Assembly: GCA_018817385.1 (NCBI GenBank)
Contig: JAHIUA010000081.1
Location: 1 to 64,000, forward strand
DNA: 64,000 nucleotides
Direction: 5' to 3'
Origin: Pseudomonadota bacterium
GTDB lineage: Bacteria; Desulfobacterota; Desulfobulbia; Desulfobulbales; Desulfocapsaceae
Numbering within the stretch: position 1 is the first letter of the stretch; every line of letters starts with the position of its first letter. Shown in pieces: positions 8,358-16,275 of this stretch. A model generated the notes under the pieces. The model saw only the letters and a list, made by a program, of their open reading frames with translations, was not told the DNA's origin and did not search any database. The position numbers and the translations under genes are program-made.

Positions 8358-8546
8358 ATGAAAACAACAATTCTCTTTCTCTGTACTGGAAACTCCTGCC
8401 GCAGCCAGTCTTTAAAAAAAAAATCAAGTATGCCTTGTTCCTTAGCAATCACGGAATCCTCCCGCATCAAAAAAAACTCCATAACAAATTTCACAGGATT
8501 CATACCAGATATGTGGCTTAGAGAGGTCAAATATTGGCAGAGGTAA
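8358..8546 (+). pseudogene. arsC: truncated arsenate reductase (LMW-phosphatase type ArsC)
   Basis: The frame begins MKTTILFLCTGNSCRSQ, the exact start of thioredoxin-coupled arsenate reductases with the CxGNSCRS phosphate loop. Similarity ends immediately afterwards at an A-rich tract (about 8413-8422), and the rest of the frame is unrelated low-complexity sequence up to 8546. The two downstream cysteines that complete the ArsC redox relay are absent. The product cannot reduce arsenate, so the operon could export arsenite but not process arsenate with this gene. The breakpoint suggests an insertion or deletion at the A tract. The ATG overlaps no other gene and follows acr3 by five bases, as in intact ars operons. 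Confidence 0.75.
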
Positions 8547-8910
8547 GGTCTACTATTCGACAAGGATACGTAAACTTGAGATGTTTCCTGATTATTTTGA
8601 CCTTGATCAAGTCCAAACATCACGATCGAAATGTAGTATCCTGGCACTTCCGAAAATTCAAGAATATTTCCGAAAAAATGGCGCTATACGGAGCACTTTA
8701 ACTAATTGTTTTTTTTGCAGAATATTGATGTTCTGGAAAAATATTTTAGCATTAGCCTTCACCCGTTCATCGGATGCAAGGCGTGGTTGGGGCATTTGGG
8801 GATAGAAAGGCATAGACTGTCAACAGTGTAAGCGCGTTCCCCATGCCTCTCAATGGTCGGCCCCATTCAACGCGTTCACACTGCAATTTTTCTTTATAAC
8901 TATTGCACTG
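8547..8910. other. gap between the arsC relic and the ABC exporter
   Basis: No gene is supported here. The sequence is AT-rich at first and contains an imperfect hairpin, annotated separately. An antisense frame overlapping the arsC relic has no recognisable domains. This is probably debris from the event that truncated arsC. Confidence 0.4.
8824..8883. terminator. long imperfect stem-loop, possible bidirectional terminator
   Basis: CAGTGTAAGCGCGTT (8824-8838) pairs at 13 of 15 positions with AACGCGTTCACACTG (8869-8883). A T-rich tail (CAATTTTTCTT) follows on the + strand. It stands between the end of the rightward arsenic genes and the end of the leftward ABC exporter pair, where a shared terminator would be expected. 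It could also be an end of a lost mobile element. Confidence 0.45.
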
Positions 8911-9717
8911 TCATATCTCGCTGTTATAAAAGCGCCACAATACAGCAGCAGTCAGCGCTCCTGTGTAGAAAACAATATTGCCCCAGACATATGTGGGGGA
9001 CATGCCAACAAAGGCATTATTCGTGATCAGCGTGGATGCATAATGCTGAAGCATGTAGACCTTCGGATAGAGGATTCGCCAGAGGGAGGCATGGTTTTCA
9101 CTATAAATCAGTTGCCGAATTTGTTCACTCTGCATAGCCTGGTAGGCCCCGTCTGAAATGAAGCTGATTCCGATAATTCCCAGAGTGAAAATTGCGGCCA
9201 TAACATTCGGCATAAAAAGAGACAAAAAGCACGTCAGGACAATTACATAAAGCAGATTGACCGAACACAAAAGAGATGCGGTCAGATATCCGGTGATCAT
9301 TCCCCCTGTATTGGCCAGGGCGATCAGAAAGATGGCCAGATGAAGAATGAACATAAAAGCAGTTGAAAGAACCCAGGTCCCTAAAATTCTGCCGAGCACA
9401 TACTGCCACCTATCAACGGAATGGGAGAGAAACATCACCATGCTGCCGTCGTCACGATCCCGGGAAAATATACCCATGGAAAGCATGGATGCCATCAGGA
9501 GCATGCCTGCGGCAATAACGTGAAATACAATCAGTGACGCATACCAGGCCACTGCAATATTCTCAACTTGTCGCCCGTTGACGGAATAATCGCCCTGATA
9601 ACACCCTCTGGTAAGCAAGACAAAAACAATGGCGATTGCCAAAAGCAGATAAAAGCTCTTCTGGCGCATTTGGTCATTTATGGTGATAACGGATATCCGG
9701 ATCAGGTTATTCATCAT
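8911..9717 (-). CDS. ABC-2 type transporter permease
   Basis: The 268-residue inner-membrane product has six hydrophobic stretches and the ABC-2/NosY-like arrangement. These are an N-terminal helix, a periplasmic loop (RGCYQGDYSVNGRQVEN) and a conserved cytosolic RDRDDGSMVMFLSHSV segment before the second half. Its start overlaps the end of the ATPase gene (ATGATGAATAA), which implies translational coupling. An in-frame longer start exists but would run through the coupling site. Together with the ATPase it forms an exporter of unknown substrate. The NosF/NosY-like appearance suggests export from, or assembly at, the cytoplasmic membrane, but no nos genes are nearby. Confidence 0.75.
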   Translation of the reverse strand: MMNNLIRISVITINDQMRQKSFYLLLAIAIVFVLLTRGCYQGDYSVNGRQVENIAVAWYASLIVFHVIAAGMLLMASMLSMGIFSRDRDDGSMVMFLSHSVDRWQYVLGRILGTWVLSTAFMFILHLAIFLIALANTGGMITGYLTASLLCSVNLLYVIVLTCFLSLFMPNVMAAIFTLGIIGISFISDGAYQAMQSEQIRQLIYSENHASLWRILYPKVYMLQHYASTLITNNAFVGMSPTYVWGNIVFYTGALTAAVLWRFYNSEI

Positions 9718-10429
9718 ACGAGTTTTTATCCTCAACATGTCGGATGAATACGTCTTCCAGTGTTTCATTGCCGTGAACGATATGGGAGAGGGGGCCCTTT
9801 ACCTGAATTCTGCCCTTGTTCATGATGGCAACTGTATCGCAGAGTCTCTCCACCTCTGAAAGCAGATGGGAATTGAGGATAATGGTTCCCCCACTCTTTT
9901 TGAATTTTTCAAGGAGCGCACGGACATCTCGCATTCCCAGAGGATCCAGGCCGGAGGTCGGTTCATCAAGAACAAGCAGTTCGGGGTTGCCCAGGAGCGC
10001 GGCCCCAAGTCCCATTCGTTGTGTCATCCCTTTTGAATATTGGGAGGCCTTTTTCCTTTCACTGCCGTTCATCCCAACCTGTTCTAATATCTCCCCTACA
10101 AACTTTTTTGCACGACTACCGGTCAGACCGCAAAATGCGGCGTGTCGCATCAGATATTCCTCGCCGGACAGATAGGGAGGAATGCGGTTTAACTCAGCAA
10201 GGTATCCGACCTTCTTTCGCGATTCTGATCTCCCGGCGGGCAGCCCTTCTATGACGATGTTTCCGGCTGTGCAGTGCGAAAAACCGAGAAGCAGGCGCAT
10301 GAGGGTCGTCTTTCCGGCCCCGTTGGGTCCTAAGAGAGCAAAAGATTCCCCTTTATCAATATTGCAGGAAACCCCGTCCACGGCGACCAGATTGCCGTAT
10401 TTTTTAATTACATTTTCAAATGAGATCAT
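9707..10429 (-). CDS. ABC transporter ATP-binding protein
   Basis: This 240-residue ATPase has Walker A GPNGAGKT, a signature region with YSKGMTQRMGLGAAL, Walker B LLVLDEPTSGLDP and the switch His in NSHLLSEVERL. The C-terminal DVFIRHVED is typical of DrrA/CcmA-type exporters. I preferred the ATG at 10429 over the in-frame TTG at 10435 because AAGG lies at a suitable distance. It is the first gene of a two-gene minus-strand operon with the permease at 8911-9717. The upstream region contains an intron-like RNA remnant on the other strand and no clear promoter. Confidence 0.88.
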   Translation of the reverse strand: MISFENVIKKYGNLVAVDGVSCNIDKGESFALLGPNGAGKTTLMRLLLGFSHCTAGNIVIEGLPAGRSESRKKVGYLAELNRIPPYLSGEEYLMRHAAFCGLTGSRAKKFVGEILEQVGMNGSERKKASQYSKGMTQRMGLGAALLGNPELLVLDEPTSGLDPLGMRDVRALLEKFKKSGGTIILNSHLLSEVERLCDTVAIMNKGRIQVKGPLSHIVHGNETLEDVFIRHVEDKNSYDE

Positions 10430-10499
10430 AGCCAAAACCTTTTACAACCGCATGAGTACTAAATTGCATTAGGAACTGATGCCAATACCTCCGAATCCC

Positions 10500-10990
10500 C
10501 AGCAACGTCCAGAGTCCAGAACTTATTGAAACAGTGGAGCTCCAGCTTTGGCCTAAATGACACATAGGGTCACAACGCCGAGCTAAGCGGTGCAGTTTTG
10601 CTGCGTCCTTGCTTGAGCGCCTTGTGTATGCCCGGCATGGGCGTCAACTAATGGGGTTAACGTCCCCTGTGTGTGATCCTCTGTTAAGTCGTATGCTTAA
10701 CACGAAACACTAACCGATGGCAAGGGCGTTACCGGGAGGTAATGTTTGGAGGAAGCCGGATGATAAAACTGTGTGGCGGGAGTTTCGGGGATAAGTGTAT
10801 ATATACCTGCTATGCGGCATAATACATCCGTCTTACCAGCATCAAGAACTATACATCTTTCGGGAGCAGCAGGAAACGTGGTCGTGAAGACATCTGCTTC
10901 CGGTATGTGTGGCCGAGATGATTGCAGCGCTAATCGTCTGGCCTTCAGATGCTCCTTGGGAAGTCTAAGTTTTAAACAGCTCGTGCTAGT
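10500..10990 (+). ncRNA. group II intron-like RNA remnant without a reverse transcriptase
   Basis: This 490-base non-coding stretch contains motifs I associate with domain I of bacterial group II introns: CGAGCTAAGCGGTGCAG, GCCCGGCATGGGCGTCAACT, GGGGTTAACGTCCCC, GGCAAGGGCGTTACCGGGAG and GGAGGAAGCCGGATGATAAA. The order is like that of known introns, with several helices visible by eye. No reverse transcriptase frame follows; an unrelated sequence begins before 11000. I read it as an ORF-less or 3'-truncated intron. The 5' boundary is uncertain, and I cannot identify domain V, so activity is unlikely. Structure prediction with an intron covariance model would decide. Confidence 0.4.
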
Positions 10991-11010
10991 TGAGCTTCTT
11001 CCTGATCATT

Positions 11011-11033
11011 TCTAGATTTGACCTGAGTTGGAA
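11011..11033 (+). repeat. dispersed short repeat, copy A (partial)
   Basis: TCTAGATTTGACCTGAGTTG and the next few bases closely match copy C at 31270 (about 21 of 25 bases). It lies at the right border of the intron-like remnant. Its relatives also sit in gene-free gaps. Confidence 0.45.
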
Positions 11034-11105
11034 CAACTATAAGGAAGGTAAGGTCTGATTGGTAATAAAAGTTTAAGAGGTTAGATTTGCCAATGTTAAC
11101 TGTCA

Positions 11106-12614
11106 TTAGCCCTTGCTGTAAGGTGCAATTGGAGAAAGTACAGGAAATGTAACATGGAACGTGCTCCCTTTATTTGGTTCACTTTCCACCCTTATGCTTC
11201 CGCCATGCCCCTTAATGATATTGTTACAGATGGCAAGACCAAGGCCGCTTCCCCCGACGCTTCGTGACCGGACCTTGTCAACCCGGTAGAACCGTTCAAA
11301 GATCAAGGACTGTTCATCAGTCGCAATACCGATTCCCGTATCCTTGATTGAAACAACAACCCGGGTATCTTTCTGATGCACCATGACGGTTATAGACCCT
11401 CCTTCCGAGGTATATCTCATGGCATTATCCAGAAGATTGTGGAACAAATTCCTAAGACTTCTGGTATCGCCCATTACAAATGATTCATCAAAACGCTCCA
11501 GTTTAAGCGTAAGCTTTTTTTCCTGACAGACGATGTCTACATCGCTGCACAGGTCTCTTACAAAATCAGCCATGTTTATTATTTCAAACACCTGTTGTTC
11601 TTTTCCCGCATCTGCACGGGCAAGAGTCAGTAATTGATTTATAATCGCGGCCAGATGTTCTGATTCCTGAGCAATCATCTCCAGGGATTTCCGATATTCC
11701 TGGGCTTCTCTTGGCCTTTGCAGGGACAAGGTGGATTCCGCTTGAATAACGGTCAAAGGAGCGCGCAGTTCATGAGATGCGTCACTGGTAAAATCTTTTT
11801 GGCGGATAAAAGCGCTTTCCAACCTGGCAATCATCTGGTTGAGAGTGGTCGCGAGTCTGCCAAGCTCATCCTTTGATGTAACATCGATTCTACGGCTCAG
11901 GTCACTTTCTTCTATCTTTTTGGCTGTTTCCGTTATCTTTTCAATGGGACAAAAAACCTGCCTCGCCAGAAAGACACCGCCACCGCCTGCGAGAACAATT
12001 GTAAGTGGCACTGCCCAACAAAGGATAGAAAAGAGTCGTTCAAGGGCTATTTCAATATCATTGATAGGCCGACTTATAACCAGTGCCGCTTTAGGAATCA
12101 ACAGAGGAGGACCCGGTTGCATTTGCTCAGCCTGTCGTGTTTGCTGCCATGTTTGCAACAGGTACGACCCGTAATGCTTTAAGGGCCTCCTCAATGGTCG
12201 AATGTATGGATTGGTTGGGGTGTAAGGTGTGAAAAATATCCGTAAACCTTTCTTTTGCTCTATTCGAATCGTTGTAAAGGAACTCTCACCTGCCAAAGCT
12301 TTATCAATCAAGAGGGAAGGTAGGTCTGTGCCCAGTTTATGCTGAGATATCTGTTGGAGCTGATCCTTTTCATAATAATAAAATGAAACCACCTCACCCA
12401 GTTCCTCCTCAAAGGTACCACCAAGGACAATTGGAATAATATCTCTGAAACCGGCAAGTTGCTCAGCTCGATTGCGGAGCGACTGGTCAAAGTTTTTATA
12501 TAGGTTTTTGGAAAGGGTGACATAAACACCTGTGGCTAAGAAGACCAGCAAAATGCTGAGAATCGCAAGATACCAGAGAGTAAAGCGAAATTTTATACTG
12601 TGGATAAAGTTCAT
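11106..12614 (-). CDS. membrane sensor histidine kinase
   Basis: The product is a 502-residue OmpR-family partner kinase. Membrane helices lie at about residues 11-32 and 190-212 and flank a periplasmic sensor region of roughly 155 residues with no recognised fold. A HAMP linker follows, then HisKA with the phospho-acceptor in SDASHELRAPLTVIQAE. The HATPase boxes are NLFHNLLDNAMRYT (N), IKDTGIGI (G1) and GGSGLGLAI (G2). It is encoded two bases after its response regulator. The pair lies divergent from the EF-hand gene region and near the tolC/macAB-like operon, so control of that exporter is plausible, but no binding site proves it. Confidence 0.9.
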   Translation of the reverse strand: MNFIHSIKFRFTLWYLAILSILLVFLATGVYVTLSKNLYKNFDQSLRNRAEQLAGFRDIIPIVLGGTFEEELGEVVSFYYYEKDQLQQISQHKLGTDLPSLLIDKALAGESSFTTIRIEQKKGLRIFFTPYTPTNPYIRPLRRPLKHYGSYLLQTWQQTRQAEQMQPGPPLLIPKAALVISRPINDIEIALERLFSILCWAVPLTIVLAGGGGVFLARQVFCPIEKITETAKKIEESDLSRRIDVTSKDELGRLATTLNQMIARLESAFIRQKDFTSDASHELRAPLTVIQAESTLSLQRPREAQEYRKSLEMIAQESEHLAAIINQLLTLARADAGKEQQVFEIINMADFVRDLCSDVDIVCQEKKLTLKLERFDESFVMGDTRSLRNLFHNLLDNAMRYTSEGGSITVMVHQKDTRVVVSIKDTGIGIATDEQSLIFERFYRVDKVRSRSVGGSGLGLAICNNIIKGHGGSIRVESEPNKGSTFHVTFPVLSPIAPYSKG

Positions 12615-12616
12615 GT

Positions 12617-13294
12617 CTATAAAGATTTCACCCTCAACCTGTATCCAGCACCCCGGACCGTTTCAATAATCTCCTTTCCCCGCACCGGATCAATCTTCTG
12701 ACGTAAACGTCTGATATAGACATCCACTAGATTGGACAGACTATCGAAATTATCGTCCCAGATATGCTCTTCGATCATGATTCGCGAGATAACCGCATTG
12801 GGTTGCCGCATCAGGTATTCAAGAATTGCATATTCCTTGGATGTCAGATTAATTTGTTTCTGTTGCCAACAAACTTCTCGGGTAACGGTATTGAGTGTCA
12901 GGTCATCCGCCTTCAACTCAATTGCTCGGGGTTGCCCCAAACGCCGCAGAAGCGTCCTCACGCGAGCAAGAAGTTCACTAAAAGAAAAAGGTTTTATCAG
13001 ATAATCATCTGCGCCTGTATCTAAACCCCTGACAAGGTCTTCCACTGTATCTTTGGCGGTAAGCATCAGGATTGGAGTGTCTATGTTCTTGGCTCGGAGA
13101 TTCTGGCACACCTCAATCCCATTTTTTTTAGGCATCATGATATCCAAGATAATGAGATCGTACAGGTCTTCAGCACCGTATATTTCGCCCTGCTCACCAT
13201 CGTAGACGCAGTCAACCGCATAGCTGTTTTCCACAAGTCCTCGTTTCAGGGTATCGCAAAGTCTTTGATCGTCATCAACAACCAAAATTCGCAT
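12617..13294 (-). CDS. OmpR/PhoB-family response regulator
   Basis: The 225-residue protein has a receiver domain (acidic pair in VVDDDQ, phospho-Asp in DLIILDIMMPKKNG, conserved Lys in LIKPFSFSELLARV). A C-terminal winged helix follows, with SRIMIEEHIWDDNFDSLSNL and the wing motif GKEIIETVRGAGYRL. I chose the ATG at 13294 because GGAGAAACGG lies correctly upstream and the receiver begins directly; an in-frame ATG at 13318 would add eight odd residues. It is transcribed first in the operon, ahead of the kinase. Likely targets are its own promoter and envelope-stress or efflux genes such as the adjacent tolC operon (inference). Confidence 0.92.
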   Translation of the reverse strand: MRILVVDDDQRLCDTLKRGLVENSYAVDCVYDGEQGEIYGAEDLYDLIILDIMMPKKNGIEVCQNLRAKNIDTPILMLTAKDTVEDLVRGLDTGADDYLIKPFSFSELLARVRTLLRRLGQPRAIELKADDLTLNTVTREVCWQQKQINLTSKEYAILEYLMRQPNAVISRIMIEEHIWDDNFDSLSNLVDVYIRRLRQKIDPVRGKEIIETVRGAGYRLRVKSL

Positions 13295-13518
13295 AACCGT
13301 TTCTCCATTCCATGACATTTCGCTCGTTCTAGATATGTCGGATTTAGAGAATCGTAGCGAAAATTAGAGAAATCGAGACCAGATTTTCATGGATTTGAGG
13401 CGAATAGCAGGTCTATTTAACGAAAAGCCATGGCAATATGGGCCGATTTGTCAAATTTGCAGCAGATTTATGTCTAAGTCCGACAGGCTCCTAGGGGTGA
13501 TTCAGATTAAGACTCTCT

Positions 13519-13592
13519 TTGCTCACAGTCATGATTTAGAAATCTAGCTTACGGCCAATACGCTTTTGAATTTTGCTGGCAGCACTCTTCAC
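13519..13592 (+). repeat. direct repeat 1: decayed copy of the tolC start region
   Basis: This 74-base segment matches 14893-14966 at roughly 62 of 74 positions without gaps (TTGCTCACAGTCAT identical, then CGGCCAATACGCTTTTGAA and GGCAGCACTCTT). In copy 2 the segment contains the start codon and signal-peptide codons of tolC. Here the ATG has become ATA and a TGA follows two codons later. It is therefore a dead duplicate of a tolC 5' end. Confidence 0.7.
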
Positions 13593-13637
13593 GTTCATAT
13601 GTGATTTCTTCATAGTTCTGTTCTAGTTGCAATGTCT

Positions 13638-14105
13638 CTATGAAGTTACATCAATAGGAATGTAGCCCCCTTTAGCATCACTATTTTGTAATAACTCAAA
13701 AAGCTGTGTTGTCTGATCTTCACCTTTATTTTGTTCATAGGCGACTAAAGCTTTTTCAGATGATGGAGGAGGTGGCCCCATTGCCGACTCACCGGTTTCG
13801 CCCATCGCCATGTCCGGTGGAATAGAACTAGTATTTTGAAGCATTTCCAGTAACTCTTGGCCACTCAATCCTCCCGCTTGATTGGCAGCATAGCTGCTGG
13901 GAGTATCTTCAACATTAATTGATTGTACAGTACCCTCTTCAGTACCTTCAGTAAGAGCTGCAATCTCACTGGCAGAAAGCACACCATCTCCGTTAGTATC
14001 CCCAACAAGAAAGCTATCCGTACCCTTTGGGGGTGGTGGTCCCTGTGTTCCGCTGCTGCGCAGCATCGCCATGGAACCGCCCGTGCTGCTCACGCTATTT
14101 ACCAT
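13638..14105 (-). CDS. EF-hand calcium-binding protein
   Basis: This 155-residue hydrophilic, Ser/Gly/Pro-rich protein carries one canonical EF-hand loop (DTNGDGVLSASEI, about residues 38-50). A degenerate second site may lie near the C-terminus. Two GPPPP tracts (about residues 21-27 and 109-114) mark disordered linkers. No signal peptide is visible. The start is well supported by AAAGGAG upstream of the ATG at 14105. EF-hand proteins of this type are known from proteobacteria but their roles are unclear. Because it sits beside a TolC-type exporter without its own signal peptide, it could be an exported substrate; this is speculation. Confidence 0.65.
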   Translation of the reverse strand: MVNSVSSTGGSMAMLRSSGTQGPPPPKGTDSFLVGDTNGDGVLSASEIAALTEGTEEGTVQSINVEDTPSSYAANQAGGLSGQELLEMLQNTSSIPPDMAMGETGESAMGPPPPSSEKALVAYEQNKGEDQTTQLFELLQNSDAKGGYIPIDVTS

Positions 14106-14430
14106 TTTGAATCTCCTTTACTCGATGTATCAACGACTTCTATAGATTTCACTCCTGGTAACAACAGTCCAGAAATTCCGTACAAGAAGCCTTAGCATCA
14201 GAACTTCTATATCTAAGGGTTTTTCCATCTAATCACACCTTTTCTCTAATTATACCATATCAAGATGAATAGAACATGAAATGCAGTCATTTCTACAATC
14301 TTGGATTGTTGTAATCAGATCGATTTCCAAAATATTTTCCCGGTTTCATCTCTGGTTCATCTTCGAATGGTATATATGGCAGGACACGAATAATACAGGC
14401 AGCAACCATACAAACATTAAGGAGGTAGTC

Positions 14431-14883
14431 ATGAAAACTATTAAAACGGTCATGTTATTATGTGCATCCAGTACCATTATTTTCAGCAGTCAAGTCTATT
14501 GTACCGAAATTGACCAAACAAAACCCCAGAAAACCCACAGCCAAAGACAAGGTCCACCTCCAGAGGCCTATACAGCCTGCCAGGATAAGAACGCTGGCGA
14601 TGTTGCAGAGTTTGTAGATCCTAAAGGGAAGACGATGAGTGGCATCTGTAAGCAGGAAGGTGATCGACTCGTTTTGCGCCCAGACTCTCCACCCACTAAA
14701 AATCATAATGGCGACAAGCATCAAGATCCACCTCCGGAGGCCTATACAGCTTGCCAAGGGAAGAACGTTGGCGATGTAGCAGAGTTTATAAATCCTGAAG
14801 GGAAGACGATGAGTGGCACCTGTGAGCAGGATAAAGATCGACTCGTTTTGCGCCCAACTCGTTCAGAAAGAAATTCTGATTAA
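14431..14883 (+). CDS. secreted protein with two tandem repeats
   Basis: The 150-residue product has a signal peptide (about residues 1-24) and two almost identical modules of about 45 residues. Each contains PPPEAYTACQ, GDVAEF, GKTMSG, a second Cys and DRLVLRP. The two Cys per module probably form a disulfide. A consensus AAGGAGG precedes the ATG at 14431, so translation should be strong. Similar short modules occur as single-domain periplasmic proteins in Proteobacteria, often beside copper or efflux genes, but I cannot name a function. It is the gene directly before tolC on the same strand (48-base gap) and may be co-transcribed with the exporter. Confidence 0.7.
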   Translation: MKTIKTVMLLCASSTIIFSSQVYCTEIDQTKPQKTHSQRQGPPPEAYTACQDKNAGDVAEFVDPKGKTMSGICKQEGDRLVLRPDSPPTKNHNGDKHQDPPPEAYTACQGKNVGDVAEFINPEGKTMSGTCEQDKDRLVLRPTRSERNSD

Positions 14884-14892
14884 GAGGTTTCC

Positions 14893-14966
14893 TTGCTCAC
14901 AGTCATAAATAAGAAATGTAGGTCACGGCCAATGCGTTTTCGAATTTTGTCGGCAGCACTCTTTAC
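14893..14966 (+). repeat. direct repeat 2: tolC upstream region and start
   Basis: This is the functional copy of the 74-base repeat at 13519-13592. It contains the tolC ATG (14932) and the first signal-peptide codons. The two copies bracket the EF-hand gene and the two-repeat secreted gene, which suggests that these genes were inserted or duplicated between two tolC starts. Confidence 0.7.
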
Positions 14967-16275
14967 TTTACTTGGTTTAGCCATTCCTGTTCAAGGAAAG
15001 AACCTGACTCAAATTGAGCAGGTTCTTTCTCTTAAACAGGCGGTGGTCACCGCCTTGAAAAACAACCCAGGATTAGCTCAGCAAGTGAATGCCGTGGAGA
15101 CTGCTGGTGTTATAGTTTCTCAGCAACAGACTAATCTCTATCCAAACCTCATGTTGGAAGCGTCAGGCTCTGAGCCTTTTGATAAGTCGACTGCTGATAC
15201 TATCGTGGGCGTCAAGTTGTCCTCATCGGTTAACCTATTTAATGGATTTGCTGATATTGCAGCACTGAAAAAAGCCGAACTGCTTTTGGAAGCAGAACTG
15301 GAATCCCTTTCCCAGGAAGAACAGACTCTGGTTTTTGAGACAGTATCTCAGTTTATTCAGATCCTCACCGCTCAGGAATTGATAGGTGTTGAAGAAACAA
15401 ACCTCAAGGAGAACTGTAAGTTACTTGAAAGGATAGAAAAGTTCTACCTGGCCGGAAAACTCCCGATCAGTGATCTGTATCAACAGCAGGCGGAAACCAA
15501 ACAGGCAGAGCTGGATTTACTTCAGGCACAGCATGCTCTCAGCGCCAGCAAATTATCTCTTATGCAAACTATAGGGGTGCCCCCCACGGCAAACTATCAG
15601 GTAACCTCTCCGGATTTCGAAAAGTTGTCGCTTCAAATCCCTGCTGGGGATACCGGCGAACTCGCCCTTCTTGCTCTTGCGAACCGTTCAGACATCAAAG
15701 CCCAGGAACGACAGGTTGAAGCGGCGCAACAACAGATACGCCAAACCCTAGCCGGTCGCCTGCCACAAGTGGACCTTTTTGCCAGTTTGGCGACTGCTTA
15801 CGATGGTCTCAGTGAAGAGAGCAACTTTTCAGAACAGTTCATGGATGAAAACATCAATTCTATCGTCGGATTAACTTTTTCAATACCTCTATTCGACCGT
15901 TTCCTGACTCGCAACGAAATCGCAAAGGCCCAAATCGAGAAACGTAATGAACAATTAACACTCAAAGAGAAACAATTACAGGTTGGCCTCCAAATCGCTG
16001 AGGCAATCCAGGATTTCCAAAAGACACAAAAACAGATCGACGTCGTGGAAAGCAAACTCACCTACGCAAGCCAAGCCCTAAAGTCTTATGAAGAACGCTA
16101 CCAGGTGGGAGCCTCGACCCTTGTAGAGCTTGTCCGGGCTCGGACTCAATATATGACCGCAGCTTTTGACCGGATACAGGCAAAATATGATTTGGTAACC
16201 CAGAAGGTTTCGGTTGCCTATTATCTCGGAGACCTGGACCAGATGTTTATGGCGTTGTCAGTGGAGAAAAATTAA
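14932..16275 (+). CDS. tolC: TolC-family outer membrane efflux protein
   Basis: This 447-residue outer-membrane channel protein has a signal peptide (MRFRILSAALFTLLGLAIPV) and two OEP repeats rich in long amphipathic helices. Family patterns such as LKQAVVTALKNNP, NLYPNLMLEASG and YEERYQVGASTLVELVRART are visible. It would form a trimeric conduit docking to the MacA-like adaptor encoded immediately downstream. I chose the ATG at 14932 since it begins the signal peptide; an in-frame TTG at 14893 would only prepend basic residues. The gene order tolC-macA-ATPase-permease with zero or overlapping spacing indicates a complete tripartite exporter in one operon. Confidence 0.88.
   Translation: MRFRILSAALFTLLGLAIPVQGKNLTQIEQVLSLKQAVVTALKNNPGLAQQVNAVETAGVIVSQQQTNLYPNLMLEASGSEPFDKSTADTIVGVKLSSSVNLFNGFADIAALKKAELLLEAELESLSQEEQTLVFETVSQFIQILTAQELIGVEETNLKENCKLLERIEKFYLAGKLPISDLYQQQAETKQAELDLLQAQHALSASKLSLMQTIGVPPTANYQVTSPDFEKLSLQIPAGDTGELALLALANRSDIKAQERQVEAAQQQIRQTLAGRLPQVDLFASLATAYDGLSEESNFSEQFMDENINSIVGLTFSIPLFDRFLTRNEIAKAQIEKRNEQLTLKEKQLQVGLQIAEAIQDFQKTQKQIDVVESKLTYASQALKSYEERYQVGASTLVELVRARTQYMTAAFDRIQAKYDLVTQKVSVAYYLGDLDQMFMALSVEKN

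Noticed and set aside
8330-8647. 105-codon minus-strand frame over the arsC relic
   Set aside because: It is antisense to recognisable ArsC sequence at one end and the rest has no recognisable domain.
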